Shown one piece after another: positions 27,566 through 37,251 of a stretch of DNA of 64,000 nucleotides (position 1 is the stretch's first letter; the number at the start of each line of letters is the position of its first letter). Both the position numbers and the translations under genes were made by a program. The stretch is from Tenacibaculum ovolyticum DSM 18103. GTDB lineage: Bacteria; Bacteroidota; Bacteroidia; Flavobacteriales; Flavobacteriaceae. The stretch spans positions 218,807 through 282,806 of the forward strand of contig NZ_KE387164.1 in the NCBI RefSeq assembly GCF_000430545.1, written 5' to 3'. The notes under the pieces were generated by a model that did not search any database, was not told the DNA's origin, and was given only the letters and a program-made list of their open reading frames with translations.

Positions 27566-28332
27566 AAAGAATATTACAGATAGCTATACTTTTTTTGGCT
27601 TTCAATGCGTGTGGTAGTAAAATAGATAATAATATTAGATGTATAAAGGACTTTTATAAGTCATATATAACGACTTTAGGATTAAATAATAATACTGAAA
27701 GAATTAATTTAATCAAGGAAACGTATCTAACTACTAATCTAATTAATAAATTAGAAAAATTGGAGTTGGATTATGACCCAATATTAAACGCACAAGATGT
27801 TGATTCTCGATGGGTAAATGATATCAAAGTTAAGAAAGATTTAGTAGAAGATAACGTGTATCATGTTTCTTATACAAATGGAGCATTTTTTCTAAGAATA
27901 ACTATGGTGAAAAACATAGATGGAATCTCTAAAATTAACGATATAGATGATGTTTCTAAGATGTTTTTAAAAACAAATAAAATAGAAACTAATGAGAATT
28001 TATTTCAAAATTTTTGGGTTAATAAATTTTCTTATAAAACGACACCTTTTAGAGTTGATTCTGTATCTAATATTTCAATTTATTATAATATAAATATAAA
28101 GAAGGATAGCGTTTTTTTTTCGGGTCAAGGTTATAAAACTAATTTTTATGATTTATGTTATGCAAAAGAAAATAAAGACACTTTAAATATATTCTATAAG
28201 AAAACAATAGAAGGAACAGATTATAATAAAAGTGATAATCCGGTTGCAAAAATATTTAAAAAGGATAACAAGTACTTTGTTATAAGTTCTGCCATAAAAG
28301 ATGTTCCTGTTTTATTAACTAAAGAAGAATAA
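27556..28332 (+). CDS. Candidate immunity lipoprotein of cassette 4
   Basis: The protein has 258 residues; MEIKRILQIAILFLAFNAC is a lipoprotein signal with Cys19. The start overlaps the toxin's last codons. The C-terminal 80 residues (VFFSGQGYKTNFYDLCYAKENKDTL ... SAIKDVPVLLTKEE) are nearly the same as in the protein at 17580, whereas the N-terminal 170 residues are unrelated. The gene ends exactly where the repeated EEP fragment begins. Confidence 0.7.
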   Translation: MEIKRILQIAILFLAFNACGSKIDNNIRCIKDFYKSYITTLGLNNNTERINLIKETYLTTNLINKLEKLELDYDPILNAQDVDSRWVNDIKVKKDLVEDNVYHVSYTNGAFFLRITMVKNIDGISKINDIDDVSKMFLKTNKIETNENLFQNFWVNKFSYKTTPFRVDSVSNISIYYNINIKKDSVFFSGQGYKTNFYDLCYAKENKDTLNIFYKKTIEGTDYNKSDNPVAKIFKKDNKYFVISSAIKDVPVLLTKEE

Positions 28333-28793
28333 GTTTTTAATCCTAATATATACAAAGAAAACAGAAAAGTATATACACGTGATATTTTATGGGTTTCAGG
28401 ATATTTAGATGAAGAATTAATTCATGTACTTGTAAATCATTGGCCTTCAAGAAGAGGTGGAGAAGCAAAAAGTAGCGTATTGCGAGAAAAAGCAGCTTAC
28501 AAAGTAACCCATATGAAAACATGTTTCGCCGTGGTTTTAGTACTTTGGGGTATAGAGATCGAATTAATTTGTTTGATCAGATTGTAATAACATCTGCATT
28601 ATTAGATAAAGGAGAAAAAGATTTTTCTTCTTATAAAATGTTTAAATCGGGTGTTTTTAATAAAAGATTTTTAACTGAAAAGAAGGGGCGCTTTAAAGGG
28701 TACCCTTTTCGAAGTTTTTCTTACGGAAAATACACTGGAGGCTATAGCGATCATTACCCTGTGTATATGTATATAATTAGGGAGGATAAATAA
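28333..28793 (+). pseudogene. Truncated duplicate of the secreted EEP gene
   Basis: The sequence matches 3125-3739 of the intact EEP gene from GTTTTTAATCC onward. Bases 3303-3453 are missing, deleted between two copies of TAACCC (3297-3302 and 3448-3453). The 151-base loss breaks the frame; only the last 90 codons from 28521 stay open (FRRGFSTLGYRDRINLFDQ to SDHYPVYMYIIREDK). No 5' half or signal peptide is present. Together with the intact copy it flanks the type VI effector island. Confidence 0.88.
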
Positions 28794-28853
28794 ATTCTTA
28801 CAGAAATTATGCATGCATAACAATTAATTAACAAACCAATTTAGATAAGTACT

Positions 28854-28861
28854 TATCTTTG
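28854..28861 (+). promoter_or_regulatory. Candidate -7 promoter element of the large nuclease gene
   Basis: TATCTTTG matches the Bacteroidota -7 consensus TAnnTTTG and lies 29 bases before the start codon. A TTTG -33 element is not seen at the usual distance, so the promoter may need an activator or be weak. Confidence 0.45.
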
Positions 28862-28890
28862 TGAGATTAACCTTCTAACTTAATTTTACA

Positions 28891-31800
28891 ATGGATTATC
28901 ATTATTTAAAAAAACAACTACTTTTTATTGTTTTTTTCTCATTTGCGTTAGTAAACGTATCAGCTCAGGTTCCGACTTATTATAATGGAACAAATATTAC
29001 AAACACGGGGCAACAATTAAAAACAAATTTAGCTTTACTCATTCAGCAAGGAACAACAGGGTCATACACTCCTGGTGTATGGAATGTATTAAAACAAACA
29101 GATTTAGATCCAAATAACGCAAATAATGTGTTATTAATTTATGGATATAACGACACTGATGGAGATTCTAAAACTGATAGAACAAGAAGTAAAAACAACA
29201 ACGGAGGTAACTCTGGAACAGATTGGAACAGAGAACATACGTATCCAAAATCTTTAGGGAGTCCTAATTTAGGAACTTCAGGACCGGGATCAGATATTCA
29301 TCACTTAAGATCTTCAGATGTTAGTATGAATTCAAACAGAGGAAGCAGACCTTTTATAGATGTAGTTGGCGGAGGTAACGCTAGAGCATTTAATAATGGA
29401 TGGTATCCTGGAGATGAATGGAAAGGAGATGTTGCACGTATGATGATGTATATGTATTTGCGTTATGAAAATCGATGTAAATTAACAAAAGTAGGTACTG
29501 GGGCAACTACTTTTAATGCCGAAATTCCAGATATTTTCTTAGAGTGGAATGTGCAAGATCCTGTTTCTCAATATGAAATTAATAGAAATGTGATTGTTGA
29601 GGGAATTCAAGGAAATAGAAATCCTTTTATAGATAATCCTGCTTTTGCTACTGCTATTTGGGGAGGGCCTCAAGCAGAAGATAGATTTAACAACACAAAT
29701 CCAGACAATGAAGCTCCTTCTGTACCAACTAATTTGGTTGCCTCAGTAGTTGATAGTACGAGCATAACACTTTCTTGGGATGCTTCGACAGATAATATAG
29801 GAGTAATAGCGTATCAAATATTTCAGGATGGAATTCAAATTGCAGCAGTTGCCACTACAAATTATAATGTTAGTGGATTAGCAGCAAATACTACCTATAG
29901 TTTTAGTGTAAAAGCTATTGATGCTTCTAGTAATACCTCATTAAGTAGTAATACTGTTACAGCAACAACTTTACCAGGTGTTATAACACCACCTAATACA
30001 GGAGATTATATAGTTTTTCAAGGTTTCGAAGCAAATGATTCGTGGGGTTACACAGCTTCACCAGTAACATGTAACGATAATGGAAATGATGTTTGGGATG
30101 TGGTAACTAGTGTAGGATCTATAACTACTCCAAAAACAGCTACAAGTTTTTTTGGAGTTAGAGATTTAGATGGAAATTGTGGAACATCAACAGGAGGTTC
30201 TCTTTCTTTTGATGCAATAGATGTTTCTAATTTCGAAGATGTACAATTATCATTTTCTGTAAATGTAGTAGGTTATGATGTTGCTAATGGAGATACGATT
30301 GGATATCAAGTTGTGTTAGATGGGCAAATGCAGGCTGAAGAAATGATTACTGTAGGAAGTTCGTACACAACAACAGGTTGGGAAACGATTAATGTAGCGA
30401 TACCAAATACGGTAACTTCTGTAAGTTTTGTTGTTAATGTGAAACAAAATGGAGGTAGTGATTATGCTGGTTTTGATGATGTAAGTTTATCAGGTACTGC
30501 AATTTCGACAACTCCTACTATTATAATAAATGAATTAGATGCAGATACTTCAGGTGCAGATACACAAGAGTTTGTAGAGTTATATGATGGAGGACAAGGA
30601 AATACTTCGTTAGACGGATTGGTATTGGTTTTTTATAACGGATCAAATAATTTAAGTTATAGAACAATTGATTTATCAGGTCAAACAACCAATGCAACAG
30701 GTTACTTTGTGATAGGTAATCAAGATGTACCAAATGTAAATTTAGTAATACCAAACAATGGTTTACAAAATGGAGCAGATGCTGTGGCATTATATTCAGG
30801 AACTTTAGCTGATTTTCCTAACGGAAGTTTAGTAACAATAGATAATTTAATTGATGCTGTTGTTTATGATACAAACGATGGTGATGATGCAGAATTACTG
30901 ATTTTATTAAATTCAGGAGAACCACAATTGAATGAAGATGAATTAGGAGAAAAAGATACACATTCATTACAACGTGGTCCAAATGGAGTAGGAGGAGCAA
31001 GAAACACAAGTTCATATACACAATCGTTACCAACGCCAGGAGCAGAAAATGGAGTAGTAATTGTTGTGCCTCCACCAGTTGATACAGGAGATTTTATTGC
31101 TTTTCAAGGTTTTGAAGGTGATGATTCATGGAATTATACAGTTTCACCAGTAGTTTGTAACGATGGAGGAAATGATGTTTGGGATGTAGTAGCAAGTGTA
31201 GGATCTATAAGTACAGCTAAAACGAATGCTAACTTTTTTGGAGTTAGAGATTTAGATGGGAATTGTGGAACATCAGCAGGTGGATCTCTTTCTTTTGAAA
31301 CTATAGATGTTACTGGTTTTGAAAATGTACAATTGTCATTTTCGTTAAATGTGGTAGGGTACGATGTTGCTAATGGAGATACTATTGGTTATCAAATAGT
31401 TTTTGATGGACAAACTCAAAGTGAAGAAATTATTACGGTCGGTAGTCCATTTTCAACAACAGGTTGGGAGGCTATTAATATAGCAGTTCCGGATACAGTA
31501 AACACTGTTGGCTTTGTTGTTAATGTAAAACAAAATGGAGGAAGTGATTATGCAGGTTTCGATGATGTAAGTTTATCAGGTACTGCTATTTCAAGTACCT
31601 CTACTGTATTAATTAATGAATTAGATGCTGATACTTCGGGAACAGATACACAAGAATTCGTAGAGTTATTTGATGGAGGAATAGGAAATACTTCGTTAGA
31701 TGGATTGGTGTTAGTTTTTTATAATGGGTCAAATAATTCAAGCTATAGAACAATTGATTTATCAGGTCAAACAACCAATGCGACAGGATATTTTGTAATT

Positions 31801-34551
31801 GGGAATCAAGATGTACCAAATGTAAATTTAGTAGTACCAAACAATGCATTACAAAACGGAGCAGATGCTGTGGCATTATATCAAGGAAGCGTTACTGATT
31901 TCCCTAATAGTACTTCGGTAACAACAACGAATTTAGTAGATGCTGTTGTTTATGGAACAAATGATGCTGATGATGCAGAATTATTAATTTTACTAAATAC
32001 AGGAGAGCCTCAATTAAATGAAGATGCACAAGGAACTAAAAATATTCATTCATTACAACGTTCACCAAACGGATTAGGAGGAGCAAGAAATACAAGCTCA
32101 TTTACACAGTTATTACCAACTCCTGGAGCCAAAAATGCAGATGTAGTTACTGCGCCTACTTCACCAAGTACAATAGCAGAAGCTAGAAATAAAGTAGATG
32201 GTGAAAAAGTATTTATAACAGGAGTTTTAACAGTTGCAGATGAGTTTAGAGGATCTGCTTATATTCAAGATACTACTGGAGCAATTGCTATTTTTGATGA
32301 ACAAGTTTATGGTGAGAATATTTTTAAAATAGGAGATTCAATCACGGTAAAAGGAACTAGAAGTTCATTTAAAGATCAAATTCAAATAAGTCAAGTAACA
32401 GAGGTTATTAACAATGGAGTGCCAAATAACCCAATAGAAGCTAAGGTTGTTACATTAAATGAACTGGTTAATTATCCAAGTCAATTAGTTAAGGTTTTAA
32501 ACCCAACTTTTCCAAAAGCAGGAGATATTTTATTCGGTAATTCAAATTACAATTTAACTGATGCAAGTGGTAGTGGGCAAGTACGTATAGATTTAGATGT
32601 AACGGATATTGTTGGTTTAGGTCAACCAGAAACTTGTAATGAAATTGTAGGGGTAGTAAGTAGATTTTTAAATTTCTACTCATTATTACCAAGACAAGGA
32701 AGCGACATGTCTTGTGCTACTACTTATGTACCACCAACTTTTCCAGTGAATGATATTCCTAAAGAAAATACATTAGATGTTGTTACTTGGAATATAGAAT
32801 GGTTTGGAGATGAAGAAAATTCACCTGCGGCAGGGAACCCAAACTCAGATCAAATTCAAAAAGAAAGCGTAAAAGCAGCGTTAAATAAATTAGATGCAGA
32901 TGTAATTGCGGTTCAAGAAATCGTAGATGTACAATTGTTTGATGAATTATTAAAGGAATTACCAGCATATGATTATGTACTTTCTGATGCTATTTCTCGA
33001 CCTAATTCAACAGATGGTATAAGCCAAAAAGTAGGTTTTATTTATAGAAAGGCTACAGTAAATGTTAAGAAAACTGAAGCGTTACTAAGATCTATTCACC
33101 CTTTGTATAATGGAGGAGATGATGCTGTTTTAGCTGATTTTCCTAATAGCGATAAAACAAGATTTTATGCAAGTGGAAGACTACCTTTCTTAATGACTGC
33201 TGATGTTACTATTAATGGTGAAACAGAAGAGTATAGTTTTGTAGCATTACACGCGAGAGCGAATAATAGTGGAGATGCGCAGAACAGATATAACATGCGT
33301 AAATATGATGTTGAGGTTTTAAAAGATTCTTTAGATACTAGATTTTCAAATGCAAACTTAATATTGTTAGGAGATTATAATGATGATGTAGATGAAACAG
33401 TAGTGGCTGATCTAGTTACAGATGCTACTTCTACATACGATGTTTATATAAAAGATACAGTAAACTATTCTATTGTTACAGAATCTTTAACAAATAACGG
33501 ATTTAGATCTTTTGTATTTAGAGAAAATATGATAGACCATATTGCGATTTCTAATGAATTGGATGATAATTATTTGACAAATTCTGAAAGAGTACATTAT
33601 GAGTTTTATAATAATACGTATTCTCGTACAACATCTGATCATTTCCCAGTATCTATTCGCTTGCAATTAAAAGAGCTTGCGTTAAATATTGCAGTTGCTA
33701 ATGTGAATTGTAATGGAGCTAATGATGGTTCAGCTATAGTTTCTGCAGTTAATGGAGTGTTACCTTATACATATGTATGGAGTAGTGGATCTGAAACAAC
33801 AACAGCAACAGGTTTAGCCGCAGGTGATTATACAGTAACGGTAACGGATGCAGTAGGTGCATCAATAACTCAAGATTTTATTATTGAAGAGCCAGTAGAG
33901 ATGGAAGTTTCTGTGTCTGAAGATGCAACGGTTTATAAAGGTTACAGAAAACAAGCTTGTACTAGTTTAGAAGTACTTTCAATATCAGGTGGTGCAGCTC
34001 CTTATTCTTATGAGTGGGATAATGGAGAAACAACAGAGCGTATTAATGTGTGTCCAAAAGAAAACACAATTTATAGTGTTACAATTACAGATGCAAATGG
34101 TTGTAGTATTTCTAAGGAAATTACAGTAGAAGTAATAAATGTTTCATGTGGTAATTACTTTGGTTTTAAGAAGGTTAAAATATGTTTTAGAGGAAGAGTA
34201 AAATGTATTCCAGAATTTTTAGTAAAACATTTCTTAAGAAAAGGAGCAGTGTTAGGTTCTTGCGATGGGGGAGCTGTAAATACGCCAGCTATTACTAGAA
34301 TGAGATTATATCCTAATCCTTTATATAGAAATGCTTTAACAATAAGTGTTGATGCTAACGATGATTCAATTGTAGAAATTTCAATATATAGTATATATGG
34401 AGGGCGTAAAGTGTTTTCTACTAACGAAAGTGTTGTTAAAGGTAACAATACCTTTAAATATAATTTAAATAATCTAAGAAGAGGTATTTATTATGTTAAG
34501 ACATTTATTAATGGAAAACGACAACGTGTAAAAGTTCTTGTTAAACATTAA
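28891..34551 (+). CDS. Type IX-secreted multidomain nuclease (endonuclease I plus EEP)
   Basis: The 1886 residues run in order: signal peptide (1-26, ending VSAQ); endonuclease I-like domain (about 40-265; WNREHTYPKS, GSDIHHLRSSD); fibronectin III (272-358); a beta-sandwich plus lamin-tail pair (370-700) and its tandem duplicate (732-1065; INELDADTSG, VELFDGG). Then come a DUF5689/OB-like domain (1085-1240), an EEP nuclease (1290-1595; WNIEWFGD, AVQEIVD, LGDYNDD, SDHFPV), SprB-like repeats (1600-1750) and a type A type IX sorting domain (about 1806-1886; LYPNP, GIYYVK). It probably degrades extracellular DNA for nutrients or biofilm dispersal. A terminator follows. Confidence 0.9.
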   Translation: MDYHYLKKQLLFIVFFSFALVNVSAQVPTYYNGTNITNTGQQLKTNLALLIQQGTTGSYTPGVWNVLKQTDLDPNNANNVLLIYGYNDTDGDSKTDRTRSKNNNGGNSGTDWNREHTYPKSLGSPNLGTSGPGSDIHHLRSSDVSMNSNRGSRPFIDVVGGGNARAFNNGWYPGDEWKGDVARMMMYMYLRYENRCKLTKVGTGATTFNAEIPDIFLEWNVQDPVSQYEINRNVIVEGIQGNRNPFIDNPAFATAIWGGPQAEDRFNNTNPDNEAPSVPTNLVASVVDSTSITLSWDASTDNIGVIAYQIFQDGIQIAAVATTNYNVSGLAANTTYSFSVKAIDASSNTSLSSNTVTATTLPGVITPPNTGDYIVFQGFEANDSWGYTASPVTCNDNGNDVWDVVTSVGSITTPKTATSFFGVRDLDGNCGTSTGGSLSFDAIDVSNFEDVQLSFSVNVVGYDVANGDTIGYQVVLDGQMQAEEMITVGSSYTTTGWETINVAIPNTVTSVSFVVNVKQNGGSDYAGFDDVSLSGTAISTTPTIIINELDADTSGADTQEFVELYDGGQGNTSLDGLVLVFYNGSNNLSYRTIDLSGQTTNATGYFVIGNQDVPNVNLVIPNNGLQNGADAVALYSGTLADFPNGSLVTIDNLIDAVVYDTNDGDDAELLILLNSGEPQLNEDELGEKDTHSLQRGPNGVGGARNTSSYTQSLPTPGAENGVVIVVPPPVDTGDFIAFQGFEGDDSWNYTVSPVVCNDGGNDVWDVVASVGSISTAKTNANFFGVRDLDGNCGTSAGGSLSFETIDVTGFENVQLSFSLNVVGYDVANGDTIGYQIVFDGQTQSEEIITVGSPFSTTGWEAINIAVPDTVNTVGFVVNVKQNGGSDYAGFDDVSLSGTAISSTSTVLINELDADTSGTDTQEFVELFDGGIGNTSLDGLVLVFYNGSNNSSYRTIDLSGQTTNATGYFVIGNQDVPNVNLVVPNNALQNGADAVALYQGSVTDFPNSTSVTTTNLVDAVVYGTNDADDAELLILLNTGEPQLNEDAQGTKNIHSLQRSPNGLGGARNTSSFTQLLPTPGAKNADVVTAPTSPSTIAEARNKVDGEKVFITGVLTVADEFRGSAYIQDTTGAIAIFDEQVYGENIFKIGDSITVKGTRSSFKDQIQISQVTEVINNGVPNNPIEAKVVTLNELVNYPSQLVKVLNPTFPKAGDILFGNSNYNLTDASGSGQVRIDLDVTDIVGLGQPETCNEIVGVVSRFLNFYSLLPRQGSDMSCATTYVPPTFPVNDIPKENTLDVVTWNIEWFGDEENSPAAGNPNSDQIQKESVKAALNKLDADVIAVQEIVDVQLFDELLKELPAYDYVLSDAISRPNSTDGISQKVGFIYRKATVNVKKTEALLRSIHPLYNGGDDAVLADFPNSDKTRFYASGRLPFLMTADVTINGETEEYSFVALHARANNSGDAQNRYNMRKYDVEVLKDSLDTRFSNANLILLGDYNDDVDETVVADLVTDATSTYDVYIKDTVNYSIVTESLTNNGFRSFVFRENMIDHIAISNELDDNYLTNSERVHYEFYNNTYSRTTSDHFPVSIRLQLKELALNIAVANVNCNGANDGSAIVSAVNGVLPYTYVWSSGSETTTATGLAAGDYTVTVTDAVGASITQDFIIEEPVEMEVSVSEDATVYKGYRKQACTSLEVLSISGGAAPYSYEWDNGETTERINVCPKENTIYSVTITDANGCSISKEITVEVINVSCGNYFGFKKVKICFRGRVKCIPEFLVKHFLRKGAVLGSCDGGAVNTPAITRMRLYPNPLYRNALTISVDANDDSIVEISIYSIYGGRKVFSTNESVVKGNNTFKYNLNNLRRGIYYVKTFINGKRQRVKVLVKH

Positions 34552-34574
34552 GCGACTATATATTATTGAAGTTT

Positions 34575-34607
34575 AAAAAAACGCTCTGGAAACAGGGCGT
34601 TTTTTTA
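34575..34607 (+). terminator. Intrinsic terminator after the large nuclease
   Basis: ACGCTCTG (34581-34588) pairs with CAGGGCGT (34593-34600), with one G-U pair, flanked by A7 and T7. It may work for both strands, as the next gene is convergent. Confidence 0.8.
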
Positions 34608-34949
34608 ATTTCTACATAAATCATCTAAATAGCTATTCATTCGAATTTGAAATAAAGTACCTTTAAGTAAATCATCTATTTGACCAAGTTCAATTTTAGA
34701 AACAGCCATGCTTACTTTTTCTGATGGAGTTTGTAATAATATAGATTTGCAATTATCACCTTTTATACAAGTAGCACAATTTTTTTGATTCTTAGAATCC
34801 AATACTTTTTCAGAAAATTCTTCTATTTCATTTATAGTTAAATGAAAACCAGTATCACGAAATATTAATTGAATTAAATGGGTGTTAGCATCTCTCCAGT
34901 GAAAGGAAATACCAATTTGATTGTCGTATATTTTAATTATATTTTCCAT
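34605..34949 (-). CDS. Hypothetical protein, DUF6686-like
   Basis: The protein has 114 residues and is soluble. It starts MENIIKIYDNQIGISFHWRD and contains four cysteines, two as CATC with another in GDNC. The family label is tentative: small conserved Bacteroidota proteins of this style (GISFHWRD, QLIFRDTGFHLT) are common, but I cannot confirm which. It is convergent with the nuclease gene and upstream of nothing obvious; function unknown. Confidence 0.6.
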   Translation of the reverse strand: MENIIKIYDNQIGISFHWRDANTHLIQLIFRDTGFHLTINEIEEFSEKVLDSKNQKNCATCIKGDNCKSILLQTPSEKVSMAVSKIELGQIDDLLKGTLFQIRMNSYLDDLCRN

Positions 34950-35004
34950 AATATGTTTTTTACGGAAACAAATATATAATTTATTTAGACTAATTCTAAA
35001 TAAA

Positions 35005-36693
35005 TTATTTTAAATCTTTTAGAAGTAACTGAATGGAAGTGTTTCCGTTCCATGTATTTTCATCTAGTGCATATACAATATCAAAATCATTTTGAACAGC
35101 AGATAGCTTGTTGCCTAAATTAAATCCAATAGCATTATAAGTTCGCTTATCCGACCCGTAAATAATATTTAGTTTTAAATGTGTTTTATCTGCACCAACT
35201 TGTTTTCCATAACCATTATCTCTTACAGAAGTGGTTGAAAAAGCAGGTTTCATATTCTGAGGCCCAAAAGGAGCCATTTGTTGTAGAATTCTATAAAACT
35301 TTGGCGAAATTTCAGATAAATCTAACTCAGCATCAATGTTAATTTCTGGAATTAATAACTCCTTGTTTATAGTGGAAGCAACAACTTCTTCAAATTTATT
35401 TTTAAAACCCTCATATTGCTCTGGTAATAATGTTAAGCCAGCTGCATATTTATGACCACCAAATTGCTCAATAAAATCAGCACATTGTTCTAGGGCATTA
35501 TACACATCAAAACCTTTTACTGAACGAGCAGAAGCTGCGAGTTTATCGCCACTTTTGGTAAAAACGAGTGTAGGTCTGTAATACGTTTCAATTAATCTAG
35601 AAGCTACAATTCCGATAACTCCTTTATGCCAACTCTCATCAAAAACAACTGAGGTGAATTTTTCAGTTTCCTCATTATTTTCAATTTGAAGTAAAGCCTC
35701 TTGTGTAATTTTTTTATCGAGTTCTTTTCTGTCAGAGTTAAATTTTTCTATAGAAGAAGCAAACTCAATAGCCGAATCAAAATCCATTTCAGTTAATAAC
35801 TCAACAGCATAATTACCATGTTTCATTCTACCGGCGGCGTTTATCCGCGGAGCGATAATAAAAACAACATCAGTAATTGTTAGTACTTTTTTATCTAGTT
35901 GATGAATTATTGCTTTAATTCCATTTCTGGGTTGCGAGTTAATTATTTGCAATCCCCAATAAGCTAAAGTTCTGTTTTCGCCTGTCATTGGTACAATATC
36001 TGCAGCAATTGCAGTGGCAACTAAATCTAAATAACCAACTAAATCATCTATAGTCTGATTTCTTTTAGATGCTAGTGCCTGAATTAATTTAAAACCAACA
36101 CCACAACCACATAATTCATCGTACGGATAATTACAATCTACCTGTTTCGGATTTAAAACGGCTACAGCTTTCGGGATTTCAGCACCAGGTTTGTGGTGAT
36201 CACAAATAATAAAATCAATATTTTTTTCTGAAGCATAAGCAACCTTATCAATTGCCTTTATACCACAATCTAAAGCAATAATTAAAGAGAAATTATTGTC
36301 ATGAGCAAAATCAATTCCCATATACGAAACACCATAACCTTCGGCGTATCTATCGGGAATATATGTTGCTATGCTATTCGGATGAATTGTTTTTAAATAA
36401 GATGACATTAAAGAAACGGCGGTTGTTCCGTCAACATCATAATCACCAAAAACTAAAATATTTTCGTTGTTGGTAATTGCATTTTCAATTCGCTGAACAG
36501 CAATATCCATATCCTTCATTAAAAACGGATCATGTAGGTCTTCTAAAGACGGACGAAAAAACTGCTTTGCTTTATCAAAACTATCTATATTACGTTGTAC
36601 AAGAATTTTAGCCAATGTTTTTTCAATACCTAGCTCTTTTGCTAATTGATTTACTTTTATAGAATCGGGTTCTTGCTTTAAAGTCCAACGCAT
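35005..36693 (-). CDS. recJ: Single-stranded-DNA-specific exonuclease RecJ
   Basis: The 562-residue protein has the usual RecJ length. The DHH phosphoesterase motifs are FGDYDVDGTTAVS (about 82-94), ALDCGIKA and IICDHHKPG (about 161-169). The DHHA1 part has HKGVIGIVASRL and FGGHKYAAGLTL, followed by an OB-like C-terminal domain (QQMAPFGPQNMKP). RecJ degrades single-stranded DNA 5' to 3' in recombination and mismatch repair. It ends the minus-strand pair with the OsmC-like gene, 20 bases downstream of it. Confidence 0.96.
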   Translation of the reverse strand: MRWTLKQEPDSIKVNQLAKELGIEKTLAKILVQRNIDSFDKAKQFFRPSLEDLHDPFLMKDMDIAVQRIENAITNNENILVFGDYDVDGTTAVSLMSSYLKTIHPNSIATYIPDRYAEGYGVSYMGIDFAHDNNFSLIIALDCGIKAIDKVAYASEKNIDFIICDHHKPGAEIPKAVAVLNPKQVDCNYPYDELCGCGVGFKLIQALASKRNQTIDDLVGYLDLVATAIAADIVPMTGENRTLAYWGLQIINSQPRNGIKAIIHQLDKKVLTITDVVFIIAPRINAAGRMKHGNYAVELLTEMDFDSAIEFASSIEKFNSDRKELDKKITQEALLQIENNEETEKFTSVVFDESWHKGVIGIVASRLIETYYRPTLVFTKSGDKLAASARSVKGFDVYNALEQCADFIEQFGGHKYAAGLTLLPEQYEGFKNKFEEVVASTINKELLIPEINIDAELDLSEISPKFYRILQQMAPFGPQNMKPAFSTTSVRDNGYGKQVGADKTHLKLNIIYGSDKRTYNAIGFNLGNKLSAVQNDFDIVYALDENTWNGNTSIQLLLKDLK

Positions 36694-36713
36694 GTAATTA
36701 ATTTCTGTGTTTT

Positions 36714-37139
36714 TTATTTATTGTGAAAATGATTGGTTGTTTTTACTTCAGCAAATTTTCTAAACATTTCCATAACACCACAATATTTATCTACTGATAA
36801 TTGTACCGCCTTGTTAATTTTATCTTCATTTAAAGCTGTTCCATAAAAATGATAATCAACAAATACTTTGTCGTAATATTTAGGGTGTTCTTCTGTTAAT
36901 TCACCTGTAATTACCACTTTAAAATCATCAATAGAAACGCGCATTTTATCTAATAAAGGAATAACATCTACACCTGAACAACCTGCTAAGGCAGATAACA
37001 TCATAGCTTTCGGTCTTAAACCATTACCATTTCCTCCATTTTCTTCACCTACATCTATAAATGTTTTGTGACCGCTTGGGTTATCAGTTTCGAATTGCAT
37101 GTTTTCTTTCCAAACGGTTGTAACTGTATGTGATGCCAT
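36714..37139 (-). CDS. OsmC/Ohr family protein
   Basis: The protein has 141 residues. It carries GLRPKAMMLSALAGCSGVDVIPLLDK (redox Cys in AGCSG, about residue 54) and the second conserved Cys in KYCGVMEMFRK (about 124), the pair that reduces hydroperoxides in OsmC-like proteins. It is cytoplasmic and probably works against organic peroxide stress. It is divergent from the AhpD-like gene at 37252, which would fit joint stress control. Confidence 0.88.
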   Translation of the reverse strand: MASHTVTTVWKENMQFETDNPSGHKTFIDVGEENGGNGNGLRPKAMMLSALAGCSGVDVIPLLDKMRVSIDDFKVVITGELTEEHPKYYDKVFVDYHFYGTALNEDKINKAVQLSVDKYCGVMEMFRKFAEVKTTNHFHNK

Positions 37140-37251
37140 AATTTAATTATTTTTTTGTTTCTTGCGTAAGCGAATTTAATAAAGAGTCAACATAATTTGT
37201 TGAAACTTTACACAAACTTACTGTAAAAATTTATTAATAAAAATAGAATAT

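Noticed and set aside
4090..28332. Possible transposase, integrase or tRNA gene marking the island ends
   Set aside because: None found. The only boundary signal is the repeated EEP gene sequence, so no insertion sequence or integrative element is called.
30521..31876. Several minus-strand Leu/His-rich frames in the large nuclease gene
   Set aside because: Antisense shadows of the duplicated lamin-tail modules, low complexity with no start or context.
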